From: Phycisphaerales bacterium
Lineage (GTDB): Bacteria > Planctomycetota > Phycisphaerae > Phycisphaerales > UBA1924
Assembly (NCBI GenBank): GCA_016793015.1
Contig: JAEUJD010000088.1
Location: 1-52,721, forward strand
Direction of reading: 5' to 3'
Length of the DNA: 52,721 nt
How positions within the stretch are numbered: position 1 is the first letter of the stretch; the number at the start of each line of letters is the position of its first letter. The position numbers were made by a program, and so were the translations under genes. Shown here piece after piece: positions 17,271-28,433 of this stretch. The notes beneath the pieces were generated by a model that made no database searches, was not told where the DNA came from, and was given only the letters and a program-made list of their open reading frames with translations.

Positions 17271-18485
17271 TCAGGCTCCGGCGGCGTTGCCCGGGGGGCG
17301 ATCGATCTCGCTGAGGAGGGCCCGCGCGAGTTCGGTGTGTTCGGAATCTTTGTCTTTGAGCGCGTTGATGGCGGTTTCGAGTAGAGCACGCGCCTGTTGC
17401 TGCTGTTCGAGGTACCGCACCATGAGCAAGGCGAGCATGACGCGGACGACGCTCGATTCGGGGTCCTTCTCGTAGAGCGACAGGAACCCGCGATAGGCCC
17501 TTGCGGCGGCGGCGCGGTCGCCGGCCTCGAAGAGGCGGTTTGCCAGATCGACCTGCGCGCGGCTGGAGAGGATTTCGAGCGTCTGCGGAAGTTGAGTGTT
17601 GACCTTGCGGCCGGACTCCACCGCTGCCACCAGAGTGGAATACAAAGCCGGGATGCTGGTTCGGTCGTTGGTGGAGATCGCCTTGGAAAGAGCGGCGCGT
17701 GCCTGGGCGATCTCGACCGGGACATCGGGCACTTCCACCACAACGCGCGGGGCTTTGGGATCATCGCGTCGGTGACGGTCTTGGCCTTCGCGCACGGCGG
17801 CCTGGAACTCCTGGCGTCGACGGATCTGGCGGAACATATAGAAAAGGTCGTAGTCCTCCCGCGAGAGGACTTTGGTGACGAGCAGCAGCATCGCGACCGA
17901 GAAACCGAAGATGTAGCCGCCAAAGTGGGCGGCGTACGAGACGTTGGAGCCGTGCAGGCCGGCCCCGAGCACATCGCGGGCGATGGCGAAGCAGATGAAC
18001 CAGAGGGCCGGGATGTTGAAGAAGCCGACGAGAAAGAAGAACACGAAGGTGCGAACGACGGTGCGCGGAAACAGGACGAGGAACGCGCCCGTCACGGCCG
18101 AGATCGCCCCGGATGCGCCGATGACGATCGCCGGGCCCGAAAGCAGATGCGCAGCGCCCGCGATCGCGCCGCCCGCCAGATAGAAAAGGAGATAGCCGAG
18201 CCGTCCGAAGCGATCTTCGACGTTGGGACCGAAAACCCAGAGCGTGACCAGATTGCCGATCAGGTGCATCGGCCCGGCGTGGATGAACGCGTAGGTGATG
18301 AAGCGCCACCACTGGCAGTGCTCGCGGCTGAGGCCGAAGGTCTCGACCACCCAGTCGTACGCGGGGCCTTCCATTCCGGTCCCCACGACCACGATGCAGA
18401 ACGCAAAGAGGTTGAGCAGGACAAGCAGGTGGTTGATCAGGGTCGGGCGTTGAAGGGGGCGGTCGGTGCCGATCGGGAAAATCAC
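17271..18485 (-). CDS. rhomboid intramembrane serine protease with C-terminal helical-repeat domain
   Basis: 404 residues. Six or more membrane helices in the first ~210 residues carry the rhomboid elements WWRFITYAFIHAGPMHLIGN (loop and HxxxN), GASGAIS (catalytic Ser) and AAHFGGYIFG (catalytic His). The soluble remainder (about 230-404) is alpha-helical, TPR-like, with ATNDR/FEAGDRAAAARAYRGF-type helices, and could recruit substrates. First gene of a tight operon with trpF and peroxiredoxin. The ATG at 18485 starts MIFPIGTDRPLQRPT, typical for this subfamily. Confidence 0.9.
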   Translation of the reverse strand: MIFPIGTDRPLQRPTLINHLLVLLNLFAFCIVVVGTGMEGPAYDWVVETFGLSREHCQWWRFITYAFIHAGPMHLIGNLVTLWVFGPNVEDRFGRLGYLLFYLAGGAIAGAAHLLSGPAIVIGASGAISAVTGAFLVLFPRTVVRTFVFFFLVGFFNIPALWFICFAIARDVLGAGLHGSNVSYAAHFGGYIFGFSVAMLLLVTKVLSREDYDLFYMFRQIRRRQEFQAAVREGQDRHRRDDPKAPRVVVEVPDVPVEIAQARAALSKAISTNDRTSIPALYSTLVAAVESGRKVNTQLPQTLEILSSRAQVDLANRLFEAGDRAAAARAYRGFLSLYEKDPESSVVRVMLALLMVRYLEQQQQARALLETAINALKDKDSEHTELARALLSEIDRPPGNAAGA

Positions 18486-18680
18486 GCCGGATGGTATGAG
18501 ACAAGAAGGTCACGATCCCGCCGGCGTCCAAATACGGAGGAAATCTGGCCGGCACACGCGCGTTCGCGTTGGCCGAACGGCAAGCCGGTTTCTATAGTCC
18601 TCTCCCTCTTCGGGGTCGCCTGAGCCGCAGAGAACTTCCCCGGTTTGACCCGAAATTCGTTCCTCTCATCGATCACCCCC

Positions 18681-19841
18681 ATGACCGCCGGAACATCTTC
18701 CATGACAGCTACCCCAGCGTTTTCCAAAGGCCTCGAAGGCGTCGTTGCTGCTCAGACCAAGATGTCCTTCATCGATGGCGAAAAGGGCATCCTGGAGTAC
18801 GTCGGCATCCCGATCGGCGAGCTCGCGTCGCACTCGACGTTCGAGGAGACGGTGTTTTTCCTGTGGAACGGTCGGCTGCCGAAGAAAAACGAACTCGCCG
18901 AGTTCGAGACTGCGCTCCGCGCGCGGTACGAGATTCCCAAGGGTGTGGAAGAGCTGCTGCACACGTTCCCGAAGACCGCCGAGCCGATGCACGCGATCCG
19001 CACGCTGGTCTCTTCGCTCGGCCTGCACGATCTGAAGCCCAACGCGATCGACATCCCGTCGCTGCGCGACAAGGCGTTGTCGATCCTCGCACAGGTGCCG
19101 ACGCTGCTGGCGTATTTCCATCAGTTCCGTCTCGGCAAGCCGTTCATCCGCCCGGACAAGAACATGGGGCTGGCTGAAAACTTCCTCTACATGCTCAACG
19201 GCAAGAAGCCCACCGCCGCGATGACCAAGGCGATGGATGTCTGCCTTGTGCTGCATGCCGATCACGGATTCAACAACAGCACGTTCACCGCCCGCGTCCT
19301 CATCTCGACCGAAAGCGACATCTACTCCGCCATCACCGGCGCGATCGGCTCGCTCCGAGGCCCGCTCCACGGCGGCGCGAACGAGGGCGTGATGCGGATG
19401 CTCAACCAGATCCCCACCGTCGCAGACTGCGAAAAGTTCATCCAGGACAAGCTTGCGAAGAAAGACAAGATCCCCGGCTTTGGACACCGCATCTACAAGG
19501 CGTACGACCCGCGTGCGACGCACCTCAAGGTGCTCGCCAAGCAGCTCGCGCAGGACACCGGCAACATGCCGCTGTTCGAGAAGAGCACTGCGATCGAAGC
19601 CGTGATGACCCGCGAGAAGGCGGCCAAGGGGATCTACCCCAACGTCGATTTCTACAGCGCTACGACGTACCACTGCATCGGCCTGCCGCTCGACTTGTTC
19701 ACGCCGAGCTTCGTCATCGCCCGCGTCGGCGGCTGGTCGGCCCACTGCATCGAGCAGCTCGGCGACAACCGGCTCTTCCGCCCGGATGCGGATTACACCG
19801 GCCCGCACAACGTGGCGTACACGCCGATCGAAAAGCGTTGA
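18681..19841 (+). CDS. gltA: citrate synthase
   Basis: Condenses oxaloacetate and acetyl-CoA, entry to the TCA cycle. About 386 residues, the shorter bacterial form. Catalytic segments: VLHADHGFNNSTF (His), GPLHGGANEGVM (His), PGFGHRIYKAYDPRA (Arg/His) and NVDFYSATTYH (Asp). Start chosen at ATG 18681 (MTAGTSSM); ATG 18702 is almost as likely and no start has a good ribosome binding site. 2-Methylcitrate synthase cannot be excluded, but no prp genes are near. Confidence 0.92.
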   Translation: MTAGTSSMTATPAFSKGLEGVVAAQTKMSFIDGEKGILEYVGIPIGELASHSTFEETVFFLWNGRLPKKNELAEFETALRARYEIPKGVEELLHTFPKTAEPMHAIRTLVSSLGLHDLKPNAIDIPSLRDKALSILAQVPTLLAYFHQFRLGKPFIRPDKNMGLAENFLYMLNGKKPTAAMTKAMDVCLVLHADHGFNNSTFTARVLISTESDIYSAITGAIGSLRGPLHGGANEGVMRMLNQIPTVADCEKFIQDKLAKKDKIPGFGHRIYKAYDPRATHLKVLAKQLAQDTGNMPLFEKSTAIEAVMTREKAAKGIYPNVDFYSATTYHCIGLPLDLFTPSFVIARVGGWSAHCIEQLGDNRLFRPDADYTGPHNVAYTPIEKR

Positions 19842-19863
19842 GCGGACGAAGCCGACAGCGATC

Positions 19864-19966
19864 AGCTTTCAGTTGTCAGCCAAAGAGCGAAAGTCACTTC
19901 GCGAAGCTTTGGCTCGCGCAGATCGCCCACAGTACGGCCCATCCGTCTGGCTGACCGCTGAGAGCT
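19864..19966. repeat. inverted repeat between convergent genes
   Basis: Arms of 19 bases (19864-19882 and 19948-19966) match at 16 of 19 positions when one is reversed. They sit between the convergent ends of citrate synthase and the lipoprotein gene, with no T-run beside them, so they could be a REP-like element or a weak bidirectional terminator. Confidence 0.5.
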
Positions 19967-19987
19967 GTCAGTTGAAAACGCTGCCTT

Positions 19988-20419
19988 TCACATCCCCATC
20001 CGCTCGAGAATCCCGTCCAGGGTGATGCGTGCCAGCGATTCGTCCCACGGATTGGTCGTGATGGCGAGGGTCGAGCCGTCGCTCGTTGTGGGGCCGACGT
20101 CGATGCGGATCGTGCGTCCGAGGTTGTACGCGGGGGGCCGCGCAAAGAGCCCGCCCTGTTCCTCGGTTGTGGCGTTCTGTTCGATGGAGTAGCCCCGATC
20201 ACGCAGCGTTTGCTCGGACGCGGCGAGCACGGCGGCGGGTGTGGCCTTCAGAGTTGCGTGCAGGGTTCCGGCCTTGTAATTGGCGATGACCTCGCCGGCC
20301 TTTCCCTGAACCTTGGAGTAGGTTTCGCAGCCTGAAAGGGAGATCGCTCCGGTCGCGAGGGCGAGGCCCGCAAGTCCGATCCCCCGAAAAAGCCCGTTTC
20401 TGCTCAAAGACGATGGCAT
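19988..20419 (-). CDS. small lipoprotein, DUF3568-like
   Basis: 143 residues with a lipoprotein signal: basic N-terminus, LAGLALATGAIS core and lipobox LSGC (Cys30). The mature part (ETYSKVQGKAGEVIANYKAG then an alternating helix/strand region) matches my memory of the DUF3568 family of small envelope lipoproteins; function unknown. Monocistronic, facing away from rpsU across a 229-base gap. Confidence 0.7.
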   Translation of the reverse strand: MPSSLSRNGLFRGIGLAGLALATGAISLSGCETYSKVQGKAGEVIANYKAGTLHATLKATPAAVLAASEQTLRDRGYSIEQNATTEEQGGLFARPPAYNLGRTIRIDVGPTTSDGSTLAITTNPWDESLARITLDGILERMGM

Positions 20420-20506
20420 AGTGACTTCCAGTGTGACCCGCTTCAGGCCCGTCCGGACGAGTTCCTCGCCGGCCCGGGCAATGGGCCAATAGTACGAAAT
20501 GATCGT

Positions 20507-20535
20507 CCCCCACGCATTGGGGGGTTTGAAACCCC
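20507..20535 (+). promoter_or_regulatory. overlapping alternative hairpins upstream of rpsU
   Basis: Two hairpins share one G-run. CCCCC (20507-20511) can pair with GGGGG at 20519-20523. The same G-run can instead pair with CCCCC at about 20531-20535 through GGGGGTTTGAAACCCCC. They lie 110-140 bases before the S21 gene. The arrangement looks like a switchable leader, but whether it is transcribed is not shown. Confidence 0.35.
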
Positions 20536-20648
20536 CGGGGTCAGGGTTCTATTATCCCGACCCAAGCGGGAAAGAAAATCAGGCCCTCCGCCGGCAAATC
20601 GGTTGCGCGGCGGCAGCGGCAGAAGTCTCAGCACAGAGCGAGGTTCGG

Positions 20649-20864
20649 ATGGCGATTCGGGTCAAATCACGCAGCGGCGAAACGGTTGAACAGATGATGC
20701 GCCGCTTCAAGAAGCTTTGCGAGAAGGAAGGCCTGATCAAGGACATCCGCCGCAAGGAATTTTACGAGAAGCCCAGCGAGCGTCGCCGTCGGGCGGCCCG
20801 CAAGAGCCTCAACCGCCGCCTCGCTTCGACCGGCGAATTCTTCACCCGCAAGGAAGAGAAGTAA
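20649..20864 (+). CDS. rpsU: ribosomal protein bS21
   Basis: 71-residue highly basic small-subunit protein near the 16S 3' end. The sequence follows the family: KSRSGETVEQMMRRFKKLC, then KEFYEKPSERRRRAARKS. The ATG at 20649 is preceded by GAGG at about seven bases. Monocistronic; 11 bases after its stop lies a perfect 18-base palindrome without a T-run. Confidence 0.95.
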   Translation: MAIRVKSRSGETVEQMMRRFKKLCEKEGLIKDIRRKEFYEKPSERRRRAARKSLNRRLASTGEFFTRKEEK

Positions 20865-20875
20865 TTCCACAACTC

Positions 20876-20893
20876 GGCGGCAGGCCTGCCGCC
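20876..20893. repeat. perfect 18-bp palindrome after rpsU
   Basis: GGCGGCAGGCCTGCCGCC reads the same on both strands. It begins 11 bases after the rpsU stop. There is no T-run, so it resembles a REP-type palindrome more than a terminator. Confidence 0.6.
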
Positions 20894-21097
20894 GGACCAA
20901 AACCCGGTCCGGGATTTGCGGTAGGATGGTTTTGTTCAACCGCGAAGCGGGCGTAAGCCGATCGCGGTAGAGTGCGGCTATCTCCAGCCGGCATCCGTCG
21001 TGATGTTCGGCGGCAGCAAATTTTGTCGAGGCATCCAAACCGGGATATGCGGGAAAAGCCCGGAACGCAGACCCTCTCGACTTCGAGGAAAGAAGAC

Positions 21098-23665
<2,568 letters not shown>

Positions 23666-23703
23666 TCCGGACTCGCAATCCGAAATCCGGCAACCGACCT
23701 TCG

Positions 23704-23731
23704 AACGCCTGCTTCACGCGGGCGTTTTTTT
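23704..23731 (+). terminator. Rho-independent terminator of hppA
   Basis: Stem AACGCC / GGCGTT with a loop of about 11 bases, followed by seven T, 38 bases after the hppA stop. Confidence 0.8.
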
Positions 23732-23771
23732 ATGCGCAACGTCGAGGCAACACCCGCGGCCTCTTCGTTCC

Positions 23772-26700
23772 TTACGGCTTGCCGCCCGGTTGCTCCAGCC
23801 TCGCCTTCCAATAGCCCGCATCACCCCGCACGCACCCGGCCAGCATCCCGAAATCCCACACCTCGATCGGCCGGTCGATTGTTCCAACGACCAGCTTTGC
23901 TCCATCAAATTCGAGCGTCATCACTGGGCTTGCCGCCATAAAGCTGGCCAGCGCCTTTGCCTCCGGCACCCCGACCTGCGTCACCCGTCCCGATCGGTCT
24001 CCCACTGCCAGGACATGCCCGTCCGGATGAAACGCGAGGCAGAAGATGTTGTCGTTGCTGATCTGAATCTCGCCCCTTTGCTGCCAACTCCCGGTCGCCC
24101 AGAACCGCACAACACCGTCGTCCCCGCCCGTGGCGATCAACGACCCATCGGGCGAAAAAACCGCCGTGCGGCACACGCCGGACAGCGCCTTCCAGCTCGC
24201 AATCGATCGAAAATCCGGTGCCGCGAACACCTCGCACGCTCCGTCCGATCCGGAGACAGCGATCAAAGTTCCATCAGGGCTCCATCGCACCGTCGCCAGG
24301 CGTCCGATCTTCAACCCGATCGATCGCACGGGCATCCACGACTTGGTGTCGTACACCACGAGCGGCGAGTATTTCGAGCACGCCGCGAGAAAGCGACCAT
24401 CCGGACTAAACCGCAGGTCAACCACCGGGAAGCCGGGAAGCACAACAAGCTCGGGGGGCACGCGCTTTCTTTCGCGCGTCAACACGACATATCCCGCTTC
24501 ACCGGCAGAAGCCAGCAGATCGAGCGATGGTGAATAGTCCACGGAATAGGCGCACTTCGGGTCCGCTCGAAACACGCGGGGTTGCGAATCCGACTGGGGG
24601 CTCCACTCCGCGATCGTCCCATCCGTGCAGGCGGCCCAGATCGTGTTTGATTTCGGGTTCATCGCGAAATCGTGCGGCGCAACGGCCGAGTCCGGATACT
24701 CCCGGCGCCAACCCGCCCCCGGACCCGCCCAAAGCCGCATGACACCCGCGTTGTCCACGCTCAGAATCGACCGCTCGTCGGGCGAAATAGCCATGACGCT
24801 TGGCCCGCCCGTGTGCCCGGGGAGAGACATGAACTCGGTCCACGTCGACGCCTGCCACACGTGAATCCGCGAATCCTGATTCGAGCGCGTCAGCAGCCAG
24901 CGACCCGAAGAACTGAACACCGGCTCCACCATGTTCCCCACCGTCGCGAGCAAGGGCGGCAGCGCCTCGTGCCCGCTCATGCGACCGATCGACACGCGCC
25001 GACGCCTTCCGATCGCCAGGATGTCGGCCGAACCTGAAACCGTCAGCGTCCACGGGTCGTCCGGCGCGCTCGGATCGCGCGCGATCAGATCCGGCGAAAC
25101 CACCTGCGTCGCGGAGACAAACTCGCCGCCGGGCAGGTTATACACCAGCACTCTTCCGTCCTCCGCAACGATCGCGGCACGGTCACACTCGGGGCTCACC
25201 CACGGACCGTGGAGCGCGACCTTTTCCTGCACCGTCGCGAGCCTGCTGAAATCCGGCAGCGCGTAAAAGTCCACACCCTTGCCCGGTTTCGATGCCGCGA
25301 GCACCTTCCCGGATGCGCCGACGCTGATGTGCAGATTCCGATCGGGCTCAACATCCAGTTTCCCGAGCAACTCGCCCGACTCCGAGTCGATGCAGCGAAA
25401 CTCCGCCTCGGAGCGGGCCAGATACCGGCGGCCAAGCCGACTGTATTTCAGGTCGAGCACCGGCCCCTCCGTTATCCGTTGCTCGGAGATCACCCGGAGA
25501 TCCGGGAGCGACCAGACACGCAGCACGCCATCCTTCGAGAGCGCGCTGACACGGTCGGAATCCCACCAGACATCCGTCAGCCGGACAATCGGCATCGTGA
25601 CGATCGCAAGGCACGGCTGCGCTGCCTGCATCTCGACGCCCGCCCAGAGCGCGCGACGTTCTTCGGGTGTTCCGTTGAAGATCGAAAGCTGCGGATTTTC
25701 CAGCCCCGAACCGAACCGGAGAATCTCCGGCCAGAGCAGCGCATCGGCCTCCGGACGGCTTCCGGCCGCGCCGAGCGCCCGCGCGCGTTCGATGTTGCTC
25801 GTCCGCAGCGCCGCCTCCAACCTCGTATTGCTTGTCTTCAGCGTAAAACCAACGAACGCCAGACCCGACATCGCCACCGCAAGCCCCGCTACGGCGTACC
25901 GATGCCGCGAGATCGCCTTCCTCAGCACATACAACCGGCTGTCCCGGCGCGCTTCGATGGTCTCGCCCCGGAGATATCGCCGAAGGTCCGACGCCATCGC
26001 ATCGCCCGACTGATACCGCCGATCCGGCTCCTTCGCGAGCGCTTTGCTGATAATGATCCAAAGGTCCTCTTCGATCTTCCCCCGCACCGGACGCACCGGA
26101 ATCGCGCCCGCGATGTTCTTGATGACCGTATCGAGCGAGCCCCGCACCTCGTACGGCAATTCCCCCGCGCTCGCCTGATAGAGCATCACGCCGATGGCGT
26201 ACAGGTCGCTCCGAAGATCCGGAGCCCCGTGATCACCCTTCACCTGCTCCGGCGCCGCGTACGCGAGCGTGCCCGCAAACTCCCCCGTGATCGTAATCCG
26301 GCTCGGTTCCCCCGCCGAGGCCCCGAACCAGCACGCCACACCAAAGTCGAGAATGCGCGGGTTGCCCACCCGATCCACCAGAATATTGGACGGCTTCAGA
26401 TCGCGGTGGATCACGCCACGCTGGTGCGCATAGTGAATCGCCTCACAGACCTTGCCCAGCAATTCAACGCACTGCTCCATGTGCGCCCGATCCCGCCCGC
26501 ACTCCGCCATCAGTTGATCCAGCGACCGCCCCTCCACGAACTCCAGCACCAGTGCGTGCCTGCCCCGCGGCAGCGCGATGCTGTCGTACACCCCCACGAT
26601 TCCGGGATGGTGCAGCGCCGCCGCAATCTCGATCTCCCGCTCGAACCGCGCACGCTGCGAACGCCGCAGGCCGTGATCCTGCCTCAGGATCTTCAGCGCC

Positions 26701-27017
26701 ACCCTGCGCCGCGTGCGGATCTGTATCGCTTCGTACACAATCCCCTGCCCGCCACGCGAAACCTCCCGCACGATCTCGTACCCCGGCAGTTCCGGAAGCG
26801 TCGGCTCGACCAGGTCCCGCGCAAAGTCCCGCGCGCTCGCTGCGGCGGCAAACTCCCGCTCAAAGCGGGCGTTCCGCACCCATTCCGCGCACGCCTCGCA
26901 GTTCTCAACGTGCGCCCCGATCGCGGCATCCCGCGGGTCGTTGCCCGCTTTCCACGCCGGCGCCGCGTAGGCGTCAAGAGCCTCGGACGATGGACATGCG
27001 TCGATCGTCTCGCTCAT
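23772..27017 (-). CDS. Ser/Thr protein kinase with N-terminal zinc anti-sigma motif and C-terminal WD40 propeller
   Basis: 1081 residues. Residues 36-43 read H-V-E-N-C-E-A-C, the Hx3Cx2C zinc motif of anti-sigma factors. Kinase domain about 78-350: RGGQG loop (88-92), Lys109, HRDLKPSN (204-211), DFG (224-226), APE (255-257). One membrane helix at about 374-392. The remainder (about 460-1080) holds WD40-like blades, e.g. FSPDGSLIATGGDDGVVRFW and SPDERSILSVDNAGVMRLW. So the predicted layout is a cytoplasmic anti-sigma/kinase part, a membrane anchor and a propeller that probably lies outside the cytoplasm. Its ATG overlaps the stop of the upstream ECF sigma factor, so they very likely work as a pair. 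Confidence 0.9.
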   Translation of the reverse strand: MSETIDACPSSEALDAYAAPAWKAGNDPRDAAIGAHVENCEACAEWVRNARFEREFAAAASARDFARDLVEPTLPELPGYEIVREVSRGGQGIVYEAIQIRTRRRVALKILRQDHGLRRSQRARFEREIEIAAALHHPGIVGVYDSIALPRGRHALVLEFVEGRSLDQLMAECGRDRAHMEQCVELLGKVCEAIHYAHQRGVIHRDLKPSNILVDRVGNPRILDFGVACWFGASAGEPSRITITGEFAGTLAYAAPEQVKGDHGAPDLRSDLYAIGVMLYQASAGELPYEVRGSLDTVIKNIAGAIPVRPVRGKIEEDLWIIISKALAKEPDRRYQSGDAMASDLRRYLRGETIEARRDSRLYVLRKAISRHRYAVAGLAVAMSGLAFVGFTLKTSNTRLEAALRTSNIERARALGAAGSRPEADALLWPEILRFGSGLENPQLSIFNGTPEERRALWAGVEMQAAQPCLAIVTMPIVRLTDVWWDSDRVSALSKDGVLRVWSLPDLRVISEQRITEGPVLDLKYSRLGRRYLARSEAEFRCIDSESGELLGKLDVEPDRNLHISVGASGKVLAASKPGKGVDFYALPDFSRLATVQEKVALHGPWVSPECDRAAIVAEDGRVLVYNLPGGEFVSATQVVSPDLIARDPSAPDDPWTLTVSGSADILAIGRRRRVSIGRMSGHEALPPLLATVGNMVEPVFSSSGRWLLTRSNQDSRIHVWQASTWTEFMSLPGHTGGPSVMAISPDERSILSVDNAGVMRLWAGPGAGWRREYPDSAVAPHDFAMNPKSNTIWAACTDGTIAEWSPQSDSQPRVFRADPKCAYSVDYSPSLDLLASAGEAGYVVLTRERKRVPPELVVLPGFPVVDLRFSPDGRFLAACSKYSPLVVYDTKSWMPVRSIGLKIGRLATVRWSPDGTLIAVSGSDGACEVFAAPDFRSIASWKALSGVCRTAVFSPDGSLIATGGDDGVVRFWATGSWQQRGEIQISNDNIFCLAFHPDGHVLAVGDRSGRVTQVGVPEAKALASFMAASPVMTLEFDGAKLVVGTIDRPIEVWDFGMLAGCVRGDAGYWKARLEQPGGKP

Positions 27018-27622
27018 AGCCCATCCTCATAGGCCTTGGTCATCTGCTCGACAATTTCACGAAGTTTTCCCGCCACCCGGTTCTTCGCCAGGTACACCTG
27101 CTCGATCGAAACGCCGCATTCCTTTGCGACCGCCTCCGGCGGCACACCCCGAATCACCGCCAGTTCGAACGCCTTGATGTTGCCAGGGTTCTGACCGCTT
27201 TCGGCCTGTAATCGCTCCCACGCCCGCCGAAACACATCGTCCCGGAGCGCTTCTGACCAGACCGCCGACATCGCCTCGACCGCAGGCACCGCCGCGAGCG
27301 TGGTCTGGCTCACATCCCGCATCCCACGCTGCTTGCGTCGAAGAACATCCGTAATGCGGTGATGCGCGATCGCGATGATCCACCCGCTCAGTCTGCCACG
27401 CGTTCGGTCGTACTGCCCCGCACGCAGGTCCCGGATGCTCTGCACCATCGTTTCCTGTGCGACGTCGGCGGCGTCCGCCTCGTCCAGCCCGAGCTTGCGG
27501 GCCGTCCCCAAAACGACCCCGCGAAACCGCTCATCCACCTCTCGCCAAGCCGCGTGATTGCCATCATCCCGAAGCTGGTCCAGCAGCAGCGTGGTGGTCA
27601 CAAAGTCCGGAAGTGCGCCCAA
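27014..27622 (-). CDS. ECF-type RNA polymerase sigma factor, partner of the downstream kinase
   Basis: 202 residues. Region 2 is visible as DAADVAQETMVQSIRDL followed by RGRLSGWIIAIAHHRITDVLRR; region 4 is PPEAVAKECGVSIEQVYLAKNRV, a helix-turn-helix for the -35 element. No ATG begins the frame: TTG 27622 is called, GTG 27601 is the alternative. A possible promoter lies at 27780-27809, about 150 bases upstream. It ends in a 4-base overlap with the zinc-motif kinase gene; ECF/kinase pairs of this type are known from Planctomycetota. Confidence 0.9.
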   Translation of the reverse strand: MGALPDFVTTTLLLDQLRDDGNHAAWREVDERFRGVVLGTARKLGLDEADAADVAQETMVQSIRDLRAGQYDRTRGRLSGWIIAIAHHRITDVLRRKQRGMRDVSQTTLAAVPAVEAMSAVWSEALRDDVFRRAWERLQAESGQNPGNIKAFELAVIRGVPPEAVAKECGVSIEQVYLAKNRVAGKLREIVEQMTKAYEDGL

Positions 27623-27779
27623 TGAAACAACCCCCCCTTTGGAGCCCCCAAATTTGCTCCAAAAAACCCCGTATCAGTGCAAGATTCCGACCGTTGCTCC
27701 GCACACTCCTTTGAAGAACGACGTTGCGCGGCCAAAGGTCGGAAGGACCACCTTCCAACCGATCGAAGGCCGCCCCGAC

Positions 27780-27809
27780 ATTCTAACCGGGGCGGGCAAA
27801 ACCAGCCAA
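27780..27809 (-). promoter_or_regulatory. possible sigma-70-like promoter for the ECF/kinase operon
   Basis: On the minus strand TTGGCT and TAGAAT are separated by 18 bases, about 160 bases upstream of the ECF start. Called by eye from consensus similarity only. Confidence 0.35.
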
Positions 27810-27883
27810 CAGTTTGAATGGAGCGTCTTTTCGGTCGTGCTCGGGTCAGCAGTTCAGATCCCAGAGTTTGCAGGGCGGTTCGA

Positions 27884-27948
27884 AAGAAAATCCTGTTTTC
27901 ATGACGGCACGGGGGGTGGGGTGCCGTCATGAGATCAGGATTTTTCTT
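27884..27948. repeat. long imperfect hairpin with G-rich loop
   Basis: Outer arms AAGAAAATCCTG / CAGGATTTTTCTT (one extra T), a five-base internal loop, then a perfect 10-bp inner stem ATGACGGCAC / GTGCCGTCAT closing a loop GGGGGGTGGG. Near-symmetric, so either strand could fold. It may be a terminator, a small structured RNA or the remnant of a mobile element. Confidence 0.6.
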
Positions 27949-28110
27949 GCGCTGGCAGTTTCAGCGTCCGGCGCGGCCGGCAAACGCCGCCCGGAGCCAT
28001 TGGCCTGCCGGGGCTGAAAGCGTCACGCTGTGACACTCGCAGCCCACCTCCCCCCACCCTGCACGACGATCCAAGTGCGATCGCCCAACCGAACACGCGG
28101 ACAGGGAGCA

Positions 28111-28145
28111 CAAAAAACAACCGGCGGCCCTTTCGGGGCCGCCGG
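28111..28145 (-). terminator. strong Rho-independent terminator, minus strand
   Basis: On the minus strand a 10-bp GC stem (GGGCCGCCGG with its complement, tetraloop region CGAAA) is followed by TTGTTTTTTG. No annotated gene ends just before it, so it marks the end of an unannotated transcript. Confidence 0.8.
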
Positions 28146-28427
28146 CGCTACGTTCAATTTTACGTAGGAGTAGGGCCGCGCAATGCGCGACTCCGTCGAG
28201 TCCGCGCTTAGAAGCGCAGCCCCTGCGTACATGGATCTATCACTGGATCACCTCCTTCTGAGAAAGCCCGTGCAGCCGACACGAGCATGTACTGCTCGCC
28301 GCCGCTCTTTCCCTCCGCGGGCCGTCACCCGCGGCACATCGCCCGGCAAGCACCAGCTCACCGGTCGTCGGAACCCACTCTCGTTCGATGCGCCGTCGGC
28401 GTCCGTTGCGAGAGCGATGCCTCCAAT
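28115..28427 (-). ncRNA. candidate structured RNA of about 310 nt carrying a full-length anti-anti-Shine-Dalgarno
   Basis: A promoter-like pair (28434-28462) and a strong terminator (28111-28145) bracket about 310 bases on the minus strand with no obvious long gene. The RNA would contain AAGGAGGTGATCC (28245-28257), complementary over 13 bases to the standard 16S rRNA 3' end; the complement including flanks matches 15 bases of it. Around it are several hairpins: CTCTCG/CGAGAG near the 5' end, GCGC-GACTC with GAGTC-GCGC after the motif, and CTACGT/ACGTAG just before the terminator. It could be a ribosome-binding small RNA or the mRNA of a very short peptide. It does not match tmRNA, RNase P RNA, SRP RNA or 6S landmarks that I know. 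Confidence 0.4.
28208..28243 (-). CDS. possible 11-codon peptide gene with an extended ribosome binding site
   Basis: GTG at 28243-28241 follows GGAGG by seven bases and opens MIDPCTQGLRF then TAA. The frame is also open upstream to an ATG at 28288, giving 26 residues (MLVSAARAFSEGGDP...). The ideal spacing is the only support; no family recognised. Confidence 0.2.
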   Translation of the reverse strand: MIDPCTQGLRF

Positions 28428-28433
28428 ACAACG

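Noticed and set aside
28023..28232. 69-codon minus-strand frame through the terminator
   Set aside because: It reads through a strong terminator and its ATG is 18 bases from the ribosome binding site.
28243..28257. 3' end of a 16S rRNA gene on the plus strand
   Set aside because: Fifteen bases match the 16S tail, but nothing upstream resembles helix 44/45 or any other 16S part, and the promoter and terminator lie on the other strand. Kept as a finding on the minus strand.
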